Source of the DNA: a bacterium UBP6_UBA1209
Lineage (GTDB): Bacteria; UBP6; UBA1177
Direction of reading: 5' to 3'
Length of the DNA stretch: 43,498 nucleotides
Assembly: GCA_002309575.1 (NCBI GenBank)
Contig: DBXP01000020.1
Coordinates: 23,117-66,614 of the forward strand
Below, piece by piece: positions 16,764 to 25,387 of this stretch (position 1 is the first letter of the stretch; each line of letters begins with the position of its first letter). The translations under genes and the position numbers were made by a program. The notes beneath the pieces were generated by a model, which was not told where the DNA came from, made no database searches, and saw only the letters and a program-made list of their open reading frames with translations.

Positions 16764-19700
16764 ATGAAGGGAATTAAAAAAATCTTCAAATTCAACGCAG
16801 CTGCAGCTGCGCTGATGATCCTTACCGCTTTGCCGAACTCTTTGTTCGCAGCTTCGATGGACGAGGGGCTGATCGATGATGTCACGGCGATGATCACAAA
16901 CGCCAAGAAGAGTATCAACGCGATCTATGTCCTTGATACCTCCGACGCGATGAATACATTCACCTACAGTGACTACAATCAGACCTGCGAAGATGCAAAA
17001 ACCAGCATCGCCCGCGCTTTGGCGCTTTGTAAAAGGGCCTTTCAGCAGTGCGCGAACACGCAGAGCGCGATGATGTGCGAACAGGACCTCGGCTGCGATC
17101 AGATCAATGCGAACTGTACCAAGCTGCAGACCAACCAGGGATCGATAAACCAGAAGTGCGACGAGATCAAGGCCGCGCTGCCGGAACCAAGCTACCGCGA
17201 GGTCGCTTCGGTCAATCTCGGGACCAAGGCTGCGAAATATGTCGGCCCGTGGGATCCTACCAAGAACGACTACAAGATGGATGTCTGCTTCTATAACTGG
17301 CTTTCCGATACGGACAGCAATGTACTCGACAACACGACTTCGGATCACTTTACAAACGAGTCCGGAGGCCGCGACGGTCTCAACACCGACAGACGTGACT
17401 GGGACTGCATCACGGACGGAAAGGGAAATCTTGCATACGACGAGAACAAGAGCGTGAGGATGCCGACAGAGGGTCTCGGCGGTCTCTGGCTGAACTGGAA
17501 GTATGCTACGTCTCTCGATGCTCTGAAGATCGCGATCGCCGATACACACCGTTTTACGTTCGACCCGCGTGTAAGAGGTGTAAACTCGTGTCTGAAATAC
17601 AGGTATTATCCTTATAAATATAATTCAATGTACTGCAACGGCGACACATCTGACGCGCCGAACTGCGGACAGGATGCGTGCGACGAGTCCCAGGGCAACT
17701 GCGGCAAGGTCTGCTTCATCATGGATGACACCTCCCTGGAATATAACGTCGAACAGCTCTCAAAGGTCAGATCGGCGATCAAGGATGAGTGGACCGTCGA
17801 ATATGTTGACGGGACATTCGACTTCAATTTTTGTCAGGCGGCAGGAACGGCGGAATGGTTCGCCAATACGGTCGACCCGCAGGATAAGGGTTTTGTCGCC
17901 ATCAACACTTATGCAAACAACGCAGGTTTCAAGCTGGCAAGCGAGGACACATGCTCCATCTGCAAGAAGTGGAACAACGACGCGAGCCAGTTCATGGATA
18001 CACCGTGCAGACATTACGAGGAGAGCGCAGGCGTCAACGATCCTGAGGAGACCGACATTTTCAACAAGAGTTTCAAAATCGAATACAACTGCTGCAAAAC
18101 CTATACCTGCGCAAACCCGAAGTGCAGGGATGACGATGAGAGCTGTATGTACAACACGGTAAACGGCGAAAGCGTTTTGAATGAAACGTGTACGCTCGGC
18201 TACTACAGCGTTTTCGACCAGGATGCCGGCCACTGCTGCGATCCTCTGGTCTGCAGCGAGAACGGCTCTGTCCAGCACGGGGACACAGAGGATATCTGTA
18301 AAGAGGGAACCGTCACGAGCGATCCTTCGCAGACTCTGCCAGAGGACGACGGAACGGACACCAGTGTCGCTGTCCTTCCTCCGGCTGCTGCCAACACGAG
18401 CTACAGCAATGTCGCACTCGATATCTATATGGATCTGACAAACGTCAACAGGTATGTCGACAACGTTGTGGTAAAGGTCTATTCCGGCTGCAACACGACC
18501 GATGCCGCGATGACGCTTTTCGGCGAAGGCACCTATACCAACACATGCAGCAGCGATACCTGCCCGGATGTCCTGCAACACATAATCGTTTCGGGATCTC
18601 TGAGCGGATGCGATTCGTCGGGTTACAAAGTCCGTGCTGCCGTAACGGTCAACCACAAGAAGGATTTCTTTGAAAAGGCAGAAGCCACTGTAAGACTTTA
18701 TTTCCAGCTCAAGAAGGAGAATTATCAGGTCATCGAGTCGAGCGACATCAACATCCTCGATCCGTCGCGGTTCTTCTATGTCGACTACGAAACAAGCCTT
18801 GCGCCTGCTACAGACGCCGATTATGTCAAGGAGTACGAGTGCAAACTGACATTCTACTCGAGATCTACGGTCAACTCCAGCAGCAGCTGCGGCCGCGCTC
18901 CGACAACGGCTCAGATGAACAGCATGGGCGTCAAGTCCTGTTCTACGGCTCAGGGATCTCTGGAAAGCGAGGTGATCGGTTACGATAACTGGGGTCGTCC
19001 GACAACGTGGAGCTGTTCGTGGCTCTGCCGTCAGGAGGTCGAATACGACGAAGCCTGGAAGTGCCTGGGATTTTTCAAACAGATGGATGATCCGGGCAGA
19101 AACGGTACCGGATACCTGAACAACTGTATGGGCGGCGCTCCGTGCAATATCCCGGCAGGCGAGCATCCGACGAGGGCAAACCTCGAGGCGTGCTGCAAAT
19201 GCGTCGATCAGGACGTCCAGTACAACCAGTACATCAATTTGGAATCGCCGACACCTGTCACCTTCTCGGAAGGCGGCACAAGATACAACTGCGCGATGAG
19301 CTCCTTCCAGAATGTCAAGTCCGAGCAGCTCGGCTATGTCAAGGCGATGGGATATCAGGCTGAAATAGTTGAAGGTCACATCAAGGAGTACAAAGACGGA
19401 TCTCTCAGGCTCTCTCCGTACTCCCAGGCATCCAACTGCGCGGAAACAGGACAGGAATGCTGGTACAGCGCAGGAGTCTCATTCACGCCTTACAACCACT
19501 GGTACAAAGATTTCTCGCTTCTCGAAAACGACGCGCTTCTGCAGGAGAGTTTCGTCAGTGCATTCCACACCGCGAACGAGGCAACGAGAAAGATCGTCTG
19601 CACATATGACCTTCTCAACGGATACTACGGCGAATTCTGCGGAACCGGCGGATGCAGCTACGGCTGCGGCAGCAGCGGCTGCGGTGCGCTCAACCTGCAG

Positions 19701-22700
19701 TCCGAAAGTGATGACGGCTGCTCTTATCCGTCATTCTGGATGAAGGTCCCCGACTCGGAGGGCGGAAATCTCTTCTACGGGCCCAAGAAGCTTGCCGGTG
19801 CCGAGAAGGTCGCCTTCCAGGAGGCTGTCCGTGACCTTAAGGCTATCGGAGGTTCGGCTCTCGGCGAGACGCTTTACGATGTCTGGAGATTCCTCGGCGG
19901 CAACAAGGCGCTTTACGATTCCCAGTATAAAAATGTTCCCTATACCTCTCCGTTCGAGGCCAATGAGGCGCAGTGTTTCCACAACAACGTCGTTGTGATC
20001 TCCGGAGGCCAGTCTCAGTTCGACCTCAACTCAGCCCTTATTACCAAGTCAGGGCAGGGAGGTGATTCAATTGTCAGCAATGGTAAACCGATGGCTTTGA
20101 GCAAGGCTGAGGATATGGTCTCGCACAGCGCTGCCGGCTACAATCCGCTTGAAACGACGAAGGCATGGTATACGACCGTTCTTCCCGGTGTGGCGGATTT
20201 TGTCAAAACCAAGGATTTCTGGCACTCGGAACAGAGCTGCCGCGATGCTGACGGCAACTGGCTGGGCTTCAGCCAGGCGTGCGCAAACAGTGACGCTTCC
20301 GGTAAAAACGTCATCGACAAGATCATTTCGGTCGGTATCGGTAACTGGATCTTAAGCCAGTTCTACCATTCAAATTCGACGGAGACCGATTTCCTTGACG
20401 AAACTGTCGTCGATTCGATCGCAACTGGCGGCGAAAGCTACAGGCTTGTTGCCACAGACGAAGACCACTCGAACACGTTCACCACGCTGATGGGGCTCTT
20501 TACGTCGATGACGACCAAGGGATCCGCCGGTGATGTCGTCTCCGGCCGTCCGAGCTGGACATCGTCGCTCGTTCAGCCGCTTGATGTCGAGGAGAAGGTC
20601 CGCGGTCCCGAGGCATATGCGGCAGGAGCGGTCCCGGTCGACGGTTCGATCAGCAGATTCTGGTTCGGAAACCTCAAAAAATATATGGTCGACGAAGGTG
20701 ATCCGACCTGCAGCGCGGTTCTTACGGATGACGCAAATGGCGACTGCGGCGCATGGAAGAAGCAGACCTTCCCGATCCTTGACTGCTTCGGCTCAAGCGA
20801 CAACGCGACCAGCGGCTTCAGCGGTTCAAGCATGGAGGATTTCCAGAAGCTTATGGCGGGCGGTGCCGCATACAAGCTCAAACAGAGGATCGAAGCTGTC
20901 AATGTTCCTGGCTGCAAGGCCGCCAACACGCCGTGCTATGCACAGACGACTGCCAGAAATATCCTTTACGATCTCGGAACACCCGGCGATCTTCTTAAGC
21001 TTCACGATGCTTCGGATGCGTCATCGGAAATCGTCACAAGAATGGCTGCATCGGTCTCTGGCGCAACGGCACAGGATGCGATCAACGTACTTGACTATAT
21101 GTACGGTTTCGACGCTTTCAGCCAGACAGACAGGTCTGTACCGAGATATAAAAACACTACAACGTATGAGGTTTCGGATCCGATCAATGTTTCGCTTGAT
21201 CCGAGCCGGCAGGAGAAGGTCAACATCAGACCTCTTTACCTCGGCGCGATCGTCCACTCGCAGCCGCTGGCGCTCTACTACCAGAAGAACCTGCCTGAGC
21301 TTACGAACGCGACGAGGATCTTTGCGGGCGCGAACGACGGTATGCTCCACTCGTTCGACGGCGACGGTAACGAAACATTCGCCTACATCCCGTCGAATGT
21401 CTTCCCGCAGATCATGAAGTTCAAGGATGTCTCCGGAGAGACGATATCCTTCAACGCGACGGTCGACGGTCCGCTTACGCTTCTCCACATCGATAAGAAC
21501 CACGACGGCGTTCTTTCTACGATCGACGGCGTTGCCGAGAAGGCTCTGCTCATCATCGGCTACAGACGAGGCGGAAGAGGCTACACGGTCATCGATATTT
21601 CAGATATGGACGCCCCGAAGTTCGTCCAGAACATAAACACGACTCCCGATACGGGCGGCTACAGCTTCGGCAAGGCGATCGTCTTCAGAAAGTGCCTCGA
21701 GGCGACAGGCTGCAGCAAGGCGGATCAGCTTGAGTACTACCTTGCGGTCCCGGGCGGATACGACCCGTGCTACGACCCCTCGAGCGGTCAGGGCCTGAAC
21801 CTTGCGTCAAGCTACAACGATCCACGTTCGCGCTGCGTCGGAAATACCTTCAGAGGCAACAAGTTCGAGATCTATCATTACAGAAAGGATCTTGGAAAGT
21901 TCGACGACGATCCGGTCTTCTCCTTTGTCAAGGGAAGTGCGGATGCTTCGATCTGGGCTCAGTCTGCCTTTGCGACCGCTCCGTTTGCCGTCAACACCAC
22001 GAACAAGCTCTCTATCGACACCGAGTATCTCTACTTCACGGATATTTCAAGCACGATCTTCAGAGTCAACGTCTCGGCTGCTGATCCCGCTAACTGGACG
22101 ACGCAGGTCGTCTACTCCAAGAGATCCAACAGCTCGCCGGCGGATATCAACTGGACGTCACGCGGTATCAGGGCTTACTCTTCGGTAAATATGTTCCCGC
22201 CTCAGCACAGAAGTTATTCCTATAAATATAATGATACGGATAATGAAGAGATGATGATCCTTCCTGTCGTCAGCGTCACAGGAAACGCTGCAAACCCGAA
22301 GTACGAGGAGCTTGACACTCTTGAAGTCTTCTATGACAAAACGACAGGCGACACTTCTACCGGAAACCTCGTGAAGTCTTCATACACCCTTTCTGACCAG
22401 ACCAACCCGACGATCCAGGATACAACCTCTATCTTCCCGCTCAGGAGCGGTGACGATTATTACGACGGATGGAAAGTCGAGTTCAACCGTCAGGTCAACG
22501 ACAAGAACGAGGTCCAGCTTAGCGAGAAGGGCATCACGGCTCCGCTTATCACCTACGATTTCTACGGCAGCAAGAAGGGCAGGGCGAAGAACAGCTACAC
22601 TGTCGCTTGGAACACCTACATCCCGCACGAGGCGCGTTCCTGCACCAACCTCGGCAGCAGTGTCAACTACGAGAGGATGTTCGTAACGGGCGAAAATGCC

Positions 22701-22931
22701 TTTACGGATGCTTCCGGCAATGAAATCGAAGGAATGGCAAGCTGGACATCCGAATCCTGCACACAGGAATCGAATCAGGGCGACCTCAGTCTGGCGACAA
22801 GTGTCGGAGTTATCGCAACCAAGGAAGGCTACGACCTTACCTTCGGCGCAGGTGCCGACATCTACCGCAAGAAGGAGATCCAGGTCGTCTACAGACCGGC
22901 AAACATTATCAAGTGGTATGAGCTTTACTAG
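16764..22931 (+). CDS. pilY1: PilY1-type pilus tip protein, expanded (2055 residues)
   Basis: ATG 16764 with AGGAG upstream. A signal peptide ends near SLFAAS (about residue 30). The N-terminal part opens with INAIYVLDTSDAMNTF, a von Willebrand A-like strand with a D-x-S-x-x MIDAS-type motif, followed by hundreds of residues rich in Cys pairs (CCKTYTC, HCCDPLVC, CCKC). The C-terminal third is a clear PilY1 beta-propeller: RFWFGNLKKY (about 1297), LGAIVHSQPLALYY, RIFAGANDGMLHSFDGDGNE, then GPLTLLHIDKNHDGVLSTID. D1577-K-N-H-D-G...D1588 fits a DxNxDG...D calcium loop, the kind that in Pseudomonas PilY1 controls retraction. Family members are usually about 1000-1200 residues; the excess is the Cys-rich N-terminal half. 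It ends GGEGG-spaced before the next gene, in the operon. Confidence 0.92.
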   Translation: MKGIKKIFKFNAAAAALMILTALPNSLFAASMDEGLIDDVTAMITNAKKSINAIYVLDTSDAMNTFTYSDYNQTCEDAKTSIARALALCKRAFQQCANTQSAMMCEQDLGCDQINANCTKLQTNQGSINQKCDEIKAALPEPSYREVASVNLGTKAAKYVGPWDPTKNDYKMDVCFYNWLSDTDSNVLDNTTSDHFTNESGGRDGLNTDRRDWDCITDGKGNLAYDENKSVRMPTEGLGGLWLNWKYATSLDALKIAIADTHRFTFDPRVRGVNSCLKYRYYPYKYNSMYCNGDTSDAPNCGQDACDESQGNCGKVCFIMDDTSLEYNVEQLSKVRSAIKDEWTVEYVDGTFDFNFCQAAGTAEWFANTVDPQDKGFVAINTYANNAGFKLASEDTCSICKKWNNDASQFMDTPCRHYEESAGVNDPEETDIFNKSFKIEYNCCKTYTCANPKCRDDDESCMYNTVNGESVLNETCTLGYYSVFDQDAGHCCDPLVCSENGSVQHGDTEDICKEGTVTSDPSQTLPEDDGTDTSVAVLPPAAANTSYSNVALDIYMDLTNVNRYVDNVVVKVYSGCNTTDAAMTLFGEGTYTNTCSSDTCPDVLQHIIVSGSLSGCDSSGYKVRAAVTVNHKKDFFEKAEATVRLYFQLKKENYQVIESSDINILDPSRFFYVDYETSLAPATDADYVKEYECKLTFYSRSTVNSSSSCGRAPTTAQMNSMGVKSCSTAQGSLESEVIGYDNWGRPTTWSCSWLCRQEVEYDEAWKCLGFFKQMDDPGRNGTGYLNNCMGGAPCNIPAGEHPTRANLEACCKCVDQDVQYNQYINLESPTPVTFSEGGTRYNCAMSSFQNVKSEQLGYVKAMGYQAEIVEGHIKEYKDGSLRLSPYSQASNCAETGQECWYSAGVSFTPYNHWYKDFSLLENDALLQESFVSAFHTANEATRKIVCTYDLLNGYYGEFCGTGGCSYGCGSSGCGALNLQSESDDGCSYPSFWMKVPDSEGGNLFYGPKKLAGAEKVAFQEAVRDLKAIGGSALGETLYDVWRFLGGNKALYDSQYKNVPYTSPFEANEAQCFHNNVVVISGGQSQFDLNSALITKSGQGGDSIVSNGKPMALSKAEDMVSHSAAGYNPLETTKAWYTTVLPGVADFVKTKDFWHSEQSCRDADGNWLGFSQACANSDASGKNVIDKIISVGIGNWILSQFYHSNSTETDFLDETVVDSIATGGESYRLVATDEDHSNTFTTLMGLFTSMTTKGSAGDVVSGRPSWTSSLVQPLDVEEKVRGPEAYAAGAVPVDGSISRFWFGNLKKYMVDEGDPTCSAVLTDDANGDCGAWKKQTFPILDCFGSSDNATSGFSGSSMEDFQKLMAGGAAYKLKQRIEAVNVPGCKAANTPCYAQTTARNILYDLGTPGDLLKLHDASDASSEIVTRMAASVSGATAQDAINVLDYMYGFDAFSQTDRSVPRYKNTTTYEVSDPINVSLDPSRQEKVNIRPLYLGAIVHSQPLALYYQKNLPELTNATRIFAGANDGMLHSFDGDGNETFAYIPSNVFPQIMKFKDVSGETISFNATVDGPLTLLHIDKNHDGVLSTIDGVAEKALLIIGYRRGGRGYTVIDISDMDAPKFVQNINTTPDTGGYSFGKAIVFRKCLEATGCSKADQLEYYLAVPGGYDPCYDPSSGQGLNLASSYNDPRSRCVGNTFRGNKFEIYHYRKDLGKFDDDPVFSFVKGSADASIWAQSAFATAPFAVNTTNKLSIDTEYLYFTDISSTIFRVNVSAADPANWTTQVVYSKRSNSSPADINWTSRGIRAYSSVNMFPPQHRSYSYKYNDTDNEEMMILPVVSVTGNAANPKYEELDTLEVFYDKTTGDTSTGNLVKSSYTLSDQTNPTIQDTTSIFPLRSGDDYYDGWKVEFNRQVNDKNEVQLSEKGITAPLITYDFYGSKKGRAKNSYTVAWNTYIPHEARSCTNLGSSVNYERMFVTGENAFTDASGNEIEGMASWTSESCTQESNQGDLSLATSVGVIATKEGYDLTFGAGADIYRKKEIQVVYRPANIIKWYELY

Positions 22932-22940
22932 GAGGCGGCT

Positions 22941-23741
22941 ATGAAGAAAATAGTTTGTTTGATTTTATCGCTTTTTGCAGCGGCGGCACTTTTTGCAGGG
23001 AGCCGCAACGTTGAACCGGGAAACTCCTATACCGAGTTTCCGACGATCGTCATTGTCGGACAGGTAGTCGAGGTCGATCCGTTCAAGGTCGTGATCGAGA
23101 ACACCTATCAGGAGACCTTCGCGACAACAGACCGTGTCAGAGCCATATCCGACTATTTTTTCACCTCGACGACCGACTACTCGGCTCATGGTTTCGCAAT
23201 GGCTCTCAAAGCTGTGACGATCGAAAAGAACAGGATGCGCATGACGATGTACGCCGACAACATCTTTCAGATTTTTGACGACGATGTCAGCACCTACATG
23301 CGCTATATCCCGCTTCTTTTCCTCTACAAGGACAAAATCAAGGATATGAATCTGCCTAAGGAGACGGTCGAGATGCTGAACAAGATCCCGGTCGACTACT
23401 TCCTCAACAACGACATAGTCAAGGATCTGATGAACAACGTCTGGATCGCCGGCGTTTTCAGGATCAATCCGCAGAACAAGAAGCTTATCTTCCAGTCGGG
23501 TCAGATCTTTGAAAATTTCGAACAGATGGATCTCAGCGGCTGGGCATCCGAATATAGGATCCCGGATATCGTCCGCTCCGGTCTGGTGGTCTCGATGACG
23601 AAGCAGATCATTATCGGCAACGAGGCTAACCATCCGGACGAGGGCAACGGCAAGGGTCTTGACATCAACAAGAACAGGATGCAGAACCGGAAGGGCTACA
23701 ACAACAGGAAAGAGATCAGGGGCGGAACGGTGACAAAATGA
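22941..23741 (+). CDS. Unrecognised secreted protein of the pilus operon
   Basis: 266 residues from ATG 22941 (GGAGG 5 bases upstream, directly on the pilY1 stop). The first 20 residues MKKIVCLILSLFAAAALFAG are a signal peptide. Cys6 is inside it, and no Cys follows in the mature chain, unlike every large neighbour. The mature protein starts with a beta-rich part (FPTIVIVGQVVEVDPFKVVI), continues with mixed alpha/beta, and ends in a basic, Asn-rich tail (NKNRMQNRKGYNNRKEIRGG). I recognise no family. Location between pilY1 and the pilins, and a 4-base ATGA overlap with the next gene, indicate a dedicated role in making or anchoring this pilus, possibly periplasmic. Confidence 0.8.
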   Translation: MKKIVCLILSLFAAAALFAGSRNVEPGNSYTEFPTIVIVGQVVEVDPFKVVIENTYQETFATTDRVRAISDYFFTSTTDYSAHGFAMALKAVTIEKNRMRMTMYADNIFQIFDDDVSTYMRYIPLLFLYKDKIKDMNLPKETVEMLNKIPVDYFLNNDIVKDLMNNVWIAGVFRINPQNKKLIFQSGQIFENFEQMDLSGWASEYRIPDIVRSGLVVSMTKQIIIGNEANHPDEGNGKGLDINKNRMQNRKGYNNRKEIRGGTVTK

Positions 23742-24214
23742 TGATAAATATTCAAAAACACAAGGGGTATTCTTTGGTAGAGGTGATGATTGTCGTCGCT
23801 ATTATCGGTATTCTCGCAGCTGCGGCAGTACCTATTTTCACCTATTTCACAAAGCGTGCCAAAGTAGAGAACCTCTATGCGACGATGCTCTCGGTTGCGG
23901 CTGCACAGGAGAGCTATTTTGCGGCTAACGGATCCTACACGGCGATCACGCAGACGCTCCAGAGGTACAACTACCCTGAAATCGAAGATAACCAGCGTAT
24001 TGCGACAGGCGTCATAGTTACGAACGGTATCGGGACCAGCTACTGGGTCGCGGGAGTCGTCAAGCTCGAGCCGGACTGCTCCGAATACGAATGCTATGTA
24101 TACCTTTCGTCGCTTGTCGGAACGTCGAAACCCGGCGAGTTTACGAAAATGAGGGAAGGCGAGGCTTGTCTCTACGACAAGGCAAGTTCGCCGTTCAAAT
24201 GTGAATGTTACTGA
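23738..24214 (+). CDS. Type IV pilin, PilE-like
   Basis: 158 residues; start MMINIQKHKGYSLVEVMIVV with Gly-Tyr prepilin cleavage, Glu5 and the long N-terminal helix GILAAAAVPIFTYFTKRAKVENLYATMLSVAAAQESYFAANGSYT, a hallmark of PilE/PilA pilins (shown in two parts: the helix and the aaqEsyfaaNGsY motif). Five Cys cluster in the C-terminal half (DCSEYEC, EACLYD, KCEC), enough for the D-region disulphide plus another. It overlaps the upstream gene by ATGA (23738-23741). An ATG at 23741 is an equally possible start. Confidence 0.88.
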   Translation: MMINIQKHKGYSLVEVMIVVAIIGILAAAAVPIFTYFTKRAKVENLYATMLSVAAAQESYFAANGSYTAITQTLQRYNYPEIEDNQRIATGVIVTNGIGTSYWVAGVVKLEPDCSEYECYVYLSSLVGTSKPGEFTKMREGEACLYDKASSPFKCECY

Positions 24215-24230
24215 TTTTACGGAGATTGAA

Positions 24231-24614
24231 ATGCGAAAAAAAGGTTTCACACTTATTGAAATAATGATAACAATGGCGATAATAGGAATATTGTCCGCTG
24301 TAGCGATCCCTGTATACGGCAGCTACACCAGAAGGGCAAGAAGAGTTGCTGCCGAGGAGGAGCTTATGAATCTGGTTGCTATTGAAGAGGATTATTTCAA
24401 CAGCTATAGAAAATATACCAGCAACGAGACTACACTTGCATCACTCGGTTTCACAAAGGAAGTTGCCAACAAGTTCCAGATCACGGTAACAGTCACCGAC
24501 AACACGAAATATACCGCCAAGGCGAAGGTTTTCCACGGCGGAACAAGCGACGTCGAGTGCTCGGAAGTATCAAACACGAACAAAAAGCCTACAAAATGGG
24601 GGACTTGCAATTAA
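24231..24614 (+). CDS. Type IV pilin, PilE-like (second copy)
   Basis: 127 residues; start MRKKGFTLIEIMITMAIIGI with Gly-Phe cleavage and Glu5. The motif EEDYFNSYRKYTS is the counterpart of the QESYFAANGSYT block of the preceding pilin. Only two Cys, near the C-terminus (DVECSEV and GTCN), fit a single D-loop disulphide. ATG 24231 has GGAG 6 bases upstream. An in-frame GTG at 24201 overlaps the previous gene and would place ten residues before the leader, so I reject it. Whether this or the preceding pilin is the major subunit cannot be told. Alternatively both are minor (PilE-type) and the major pilin is elsewhere. Confidence 0.87.
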   Translation: MRKKGFTLIEIMITMAIIGILSAVAIPVYGSYTRRARRVAAEEELMNLVAIEEDYFNSYRKYTSNETTLASLGFTKEVANKFQITVTVTDNTKYTAKAKVFHGGTSDVECSEVSNTNKKPTKWGTCN

Positions 24615-24639
24615 AATGTTAAATATAATGGAGGGGATC

Positions 24640-25374
24640 ATGAATTTCCGAAGAGCAGCTATATTGCTTATTATGGCAGCGGTTTTCATGCTGGTTTCAT
24701 GCGGTGAGCAGAGTTCCGGTCAGGGGAGCGCCGCGGCCAACACAAAACAGCTTTCGGTCGGAAGAGGCATCGAATTTACGCCGGTCGAACCCGGGAAACG
24801 GCTTAAACCTGTCCGTCCGGTCAGGGATTACGGCGCAAATATCGCGAGTTGGCCGCTTGTTGCGACCGGTCAGAAGCACTGCTACGACCACGTCAAGGAG
24901 ATCCCGTGTCCGTATGCCGGGATGCCCTACGCAGGTCAGGACGGAAATATCCAGTATGGAACAAGATCCTACTCGAAGGATCCGAACAACGACAATCTGA
25001 TCAGAGACGATGTCACCGGAAGGACATGGATCAAGGATTTCAAGCAGAACGTTACCTGGTACGAAGCGAAGGTCTTCTGCGAGTCGCTCAACATCGCCAA
25101 CAAAAACTGGAGGCTTCCGACGACTCACGAGCTGCGTTCCATCGTCGATTACGGTGCCGTCAATCCGGCGATCGATTCTGTCTTTTACGAGGGATTCAAC
25201 GAAGCGCAGAAGGCGGAGATATCCTCATGGTTCTGGGCAAGCGAGCACACTTACTTCAACAAAGACACGTCGAACAGGGCAGCCTCTTCGTGGATTGTCA
25301 ACTTCTTTGACGGCTTTGTCGAATATACCTCGAGATACAACAGCTACAGTGTCCGTTGCGTAACATCTGATTAG
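24640..25374 (+). CDS. DUF1566 lipoprotein of the pilus operon
   Basis: 244 residues from ATG 24640, preceded by GGAGGGG. Two in-frame ATGs upstream (24616, 24628) lack such a site. Signal peptide MNFRRAAILLIMAAVFMLVSC with lipobox LVSC, so an outer-membrane lipoprotein is expected. After a linker, the segment KHCYDHVKEIPCP...YAGQDGNIQYG precedes one DUF1566 domain (GRTWIKDF, NWRLPTTHELRSIVDY, SWFWASEH, SWIVNFFDG, YSVRCVTS). The same prelude and domain recur in the divergent giant lipoprotein. DUF1566 folds are lectin-like in other proteins, so a glycan or ligand role is possible but unproven. It lies 25 bases after the second pilin and 13 before the giant gene. Confidence 0.9.
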   Translation: MNFRRAAILLIMAAVFMLVSCGEQSSGQGSAAANTKQLSVGRGIEFTPVEPGKRLKPVRPVRDYGANIASWPLVATGQKHCYDHVKEIPCPYAGMPYAGQDGNIQYGTRSYSKDPNNDNLIRDDVTGRTWIKDFKQNVTWYEAKVFCESLNIANKNWRLPTTHELRSIVDYGAVNPAIDSVFYEGFNEAQKAEISSWFWASEHTYFNKDTSNRAASSWIVNFFDGFVEYTSRYNSYSVRCVTSD

Positions 25375-25387
25375 CGTGGAGGAGATT

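Noticed and set aside
17760..19379. 539-residue minus-strand frame inside pilY1
   Set aside because: It is antisense to a well-supported gene and has no ribosome binding site or recognisable motif; codon-bias shadow.
24201..24230. N-terminal extension of the second PilE-like pilin from GTG 24201
   Set aside because: It would overlap the previous gene and put the prepilin site too far in. ATG 24231 has its own GGAG site.
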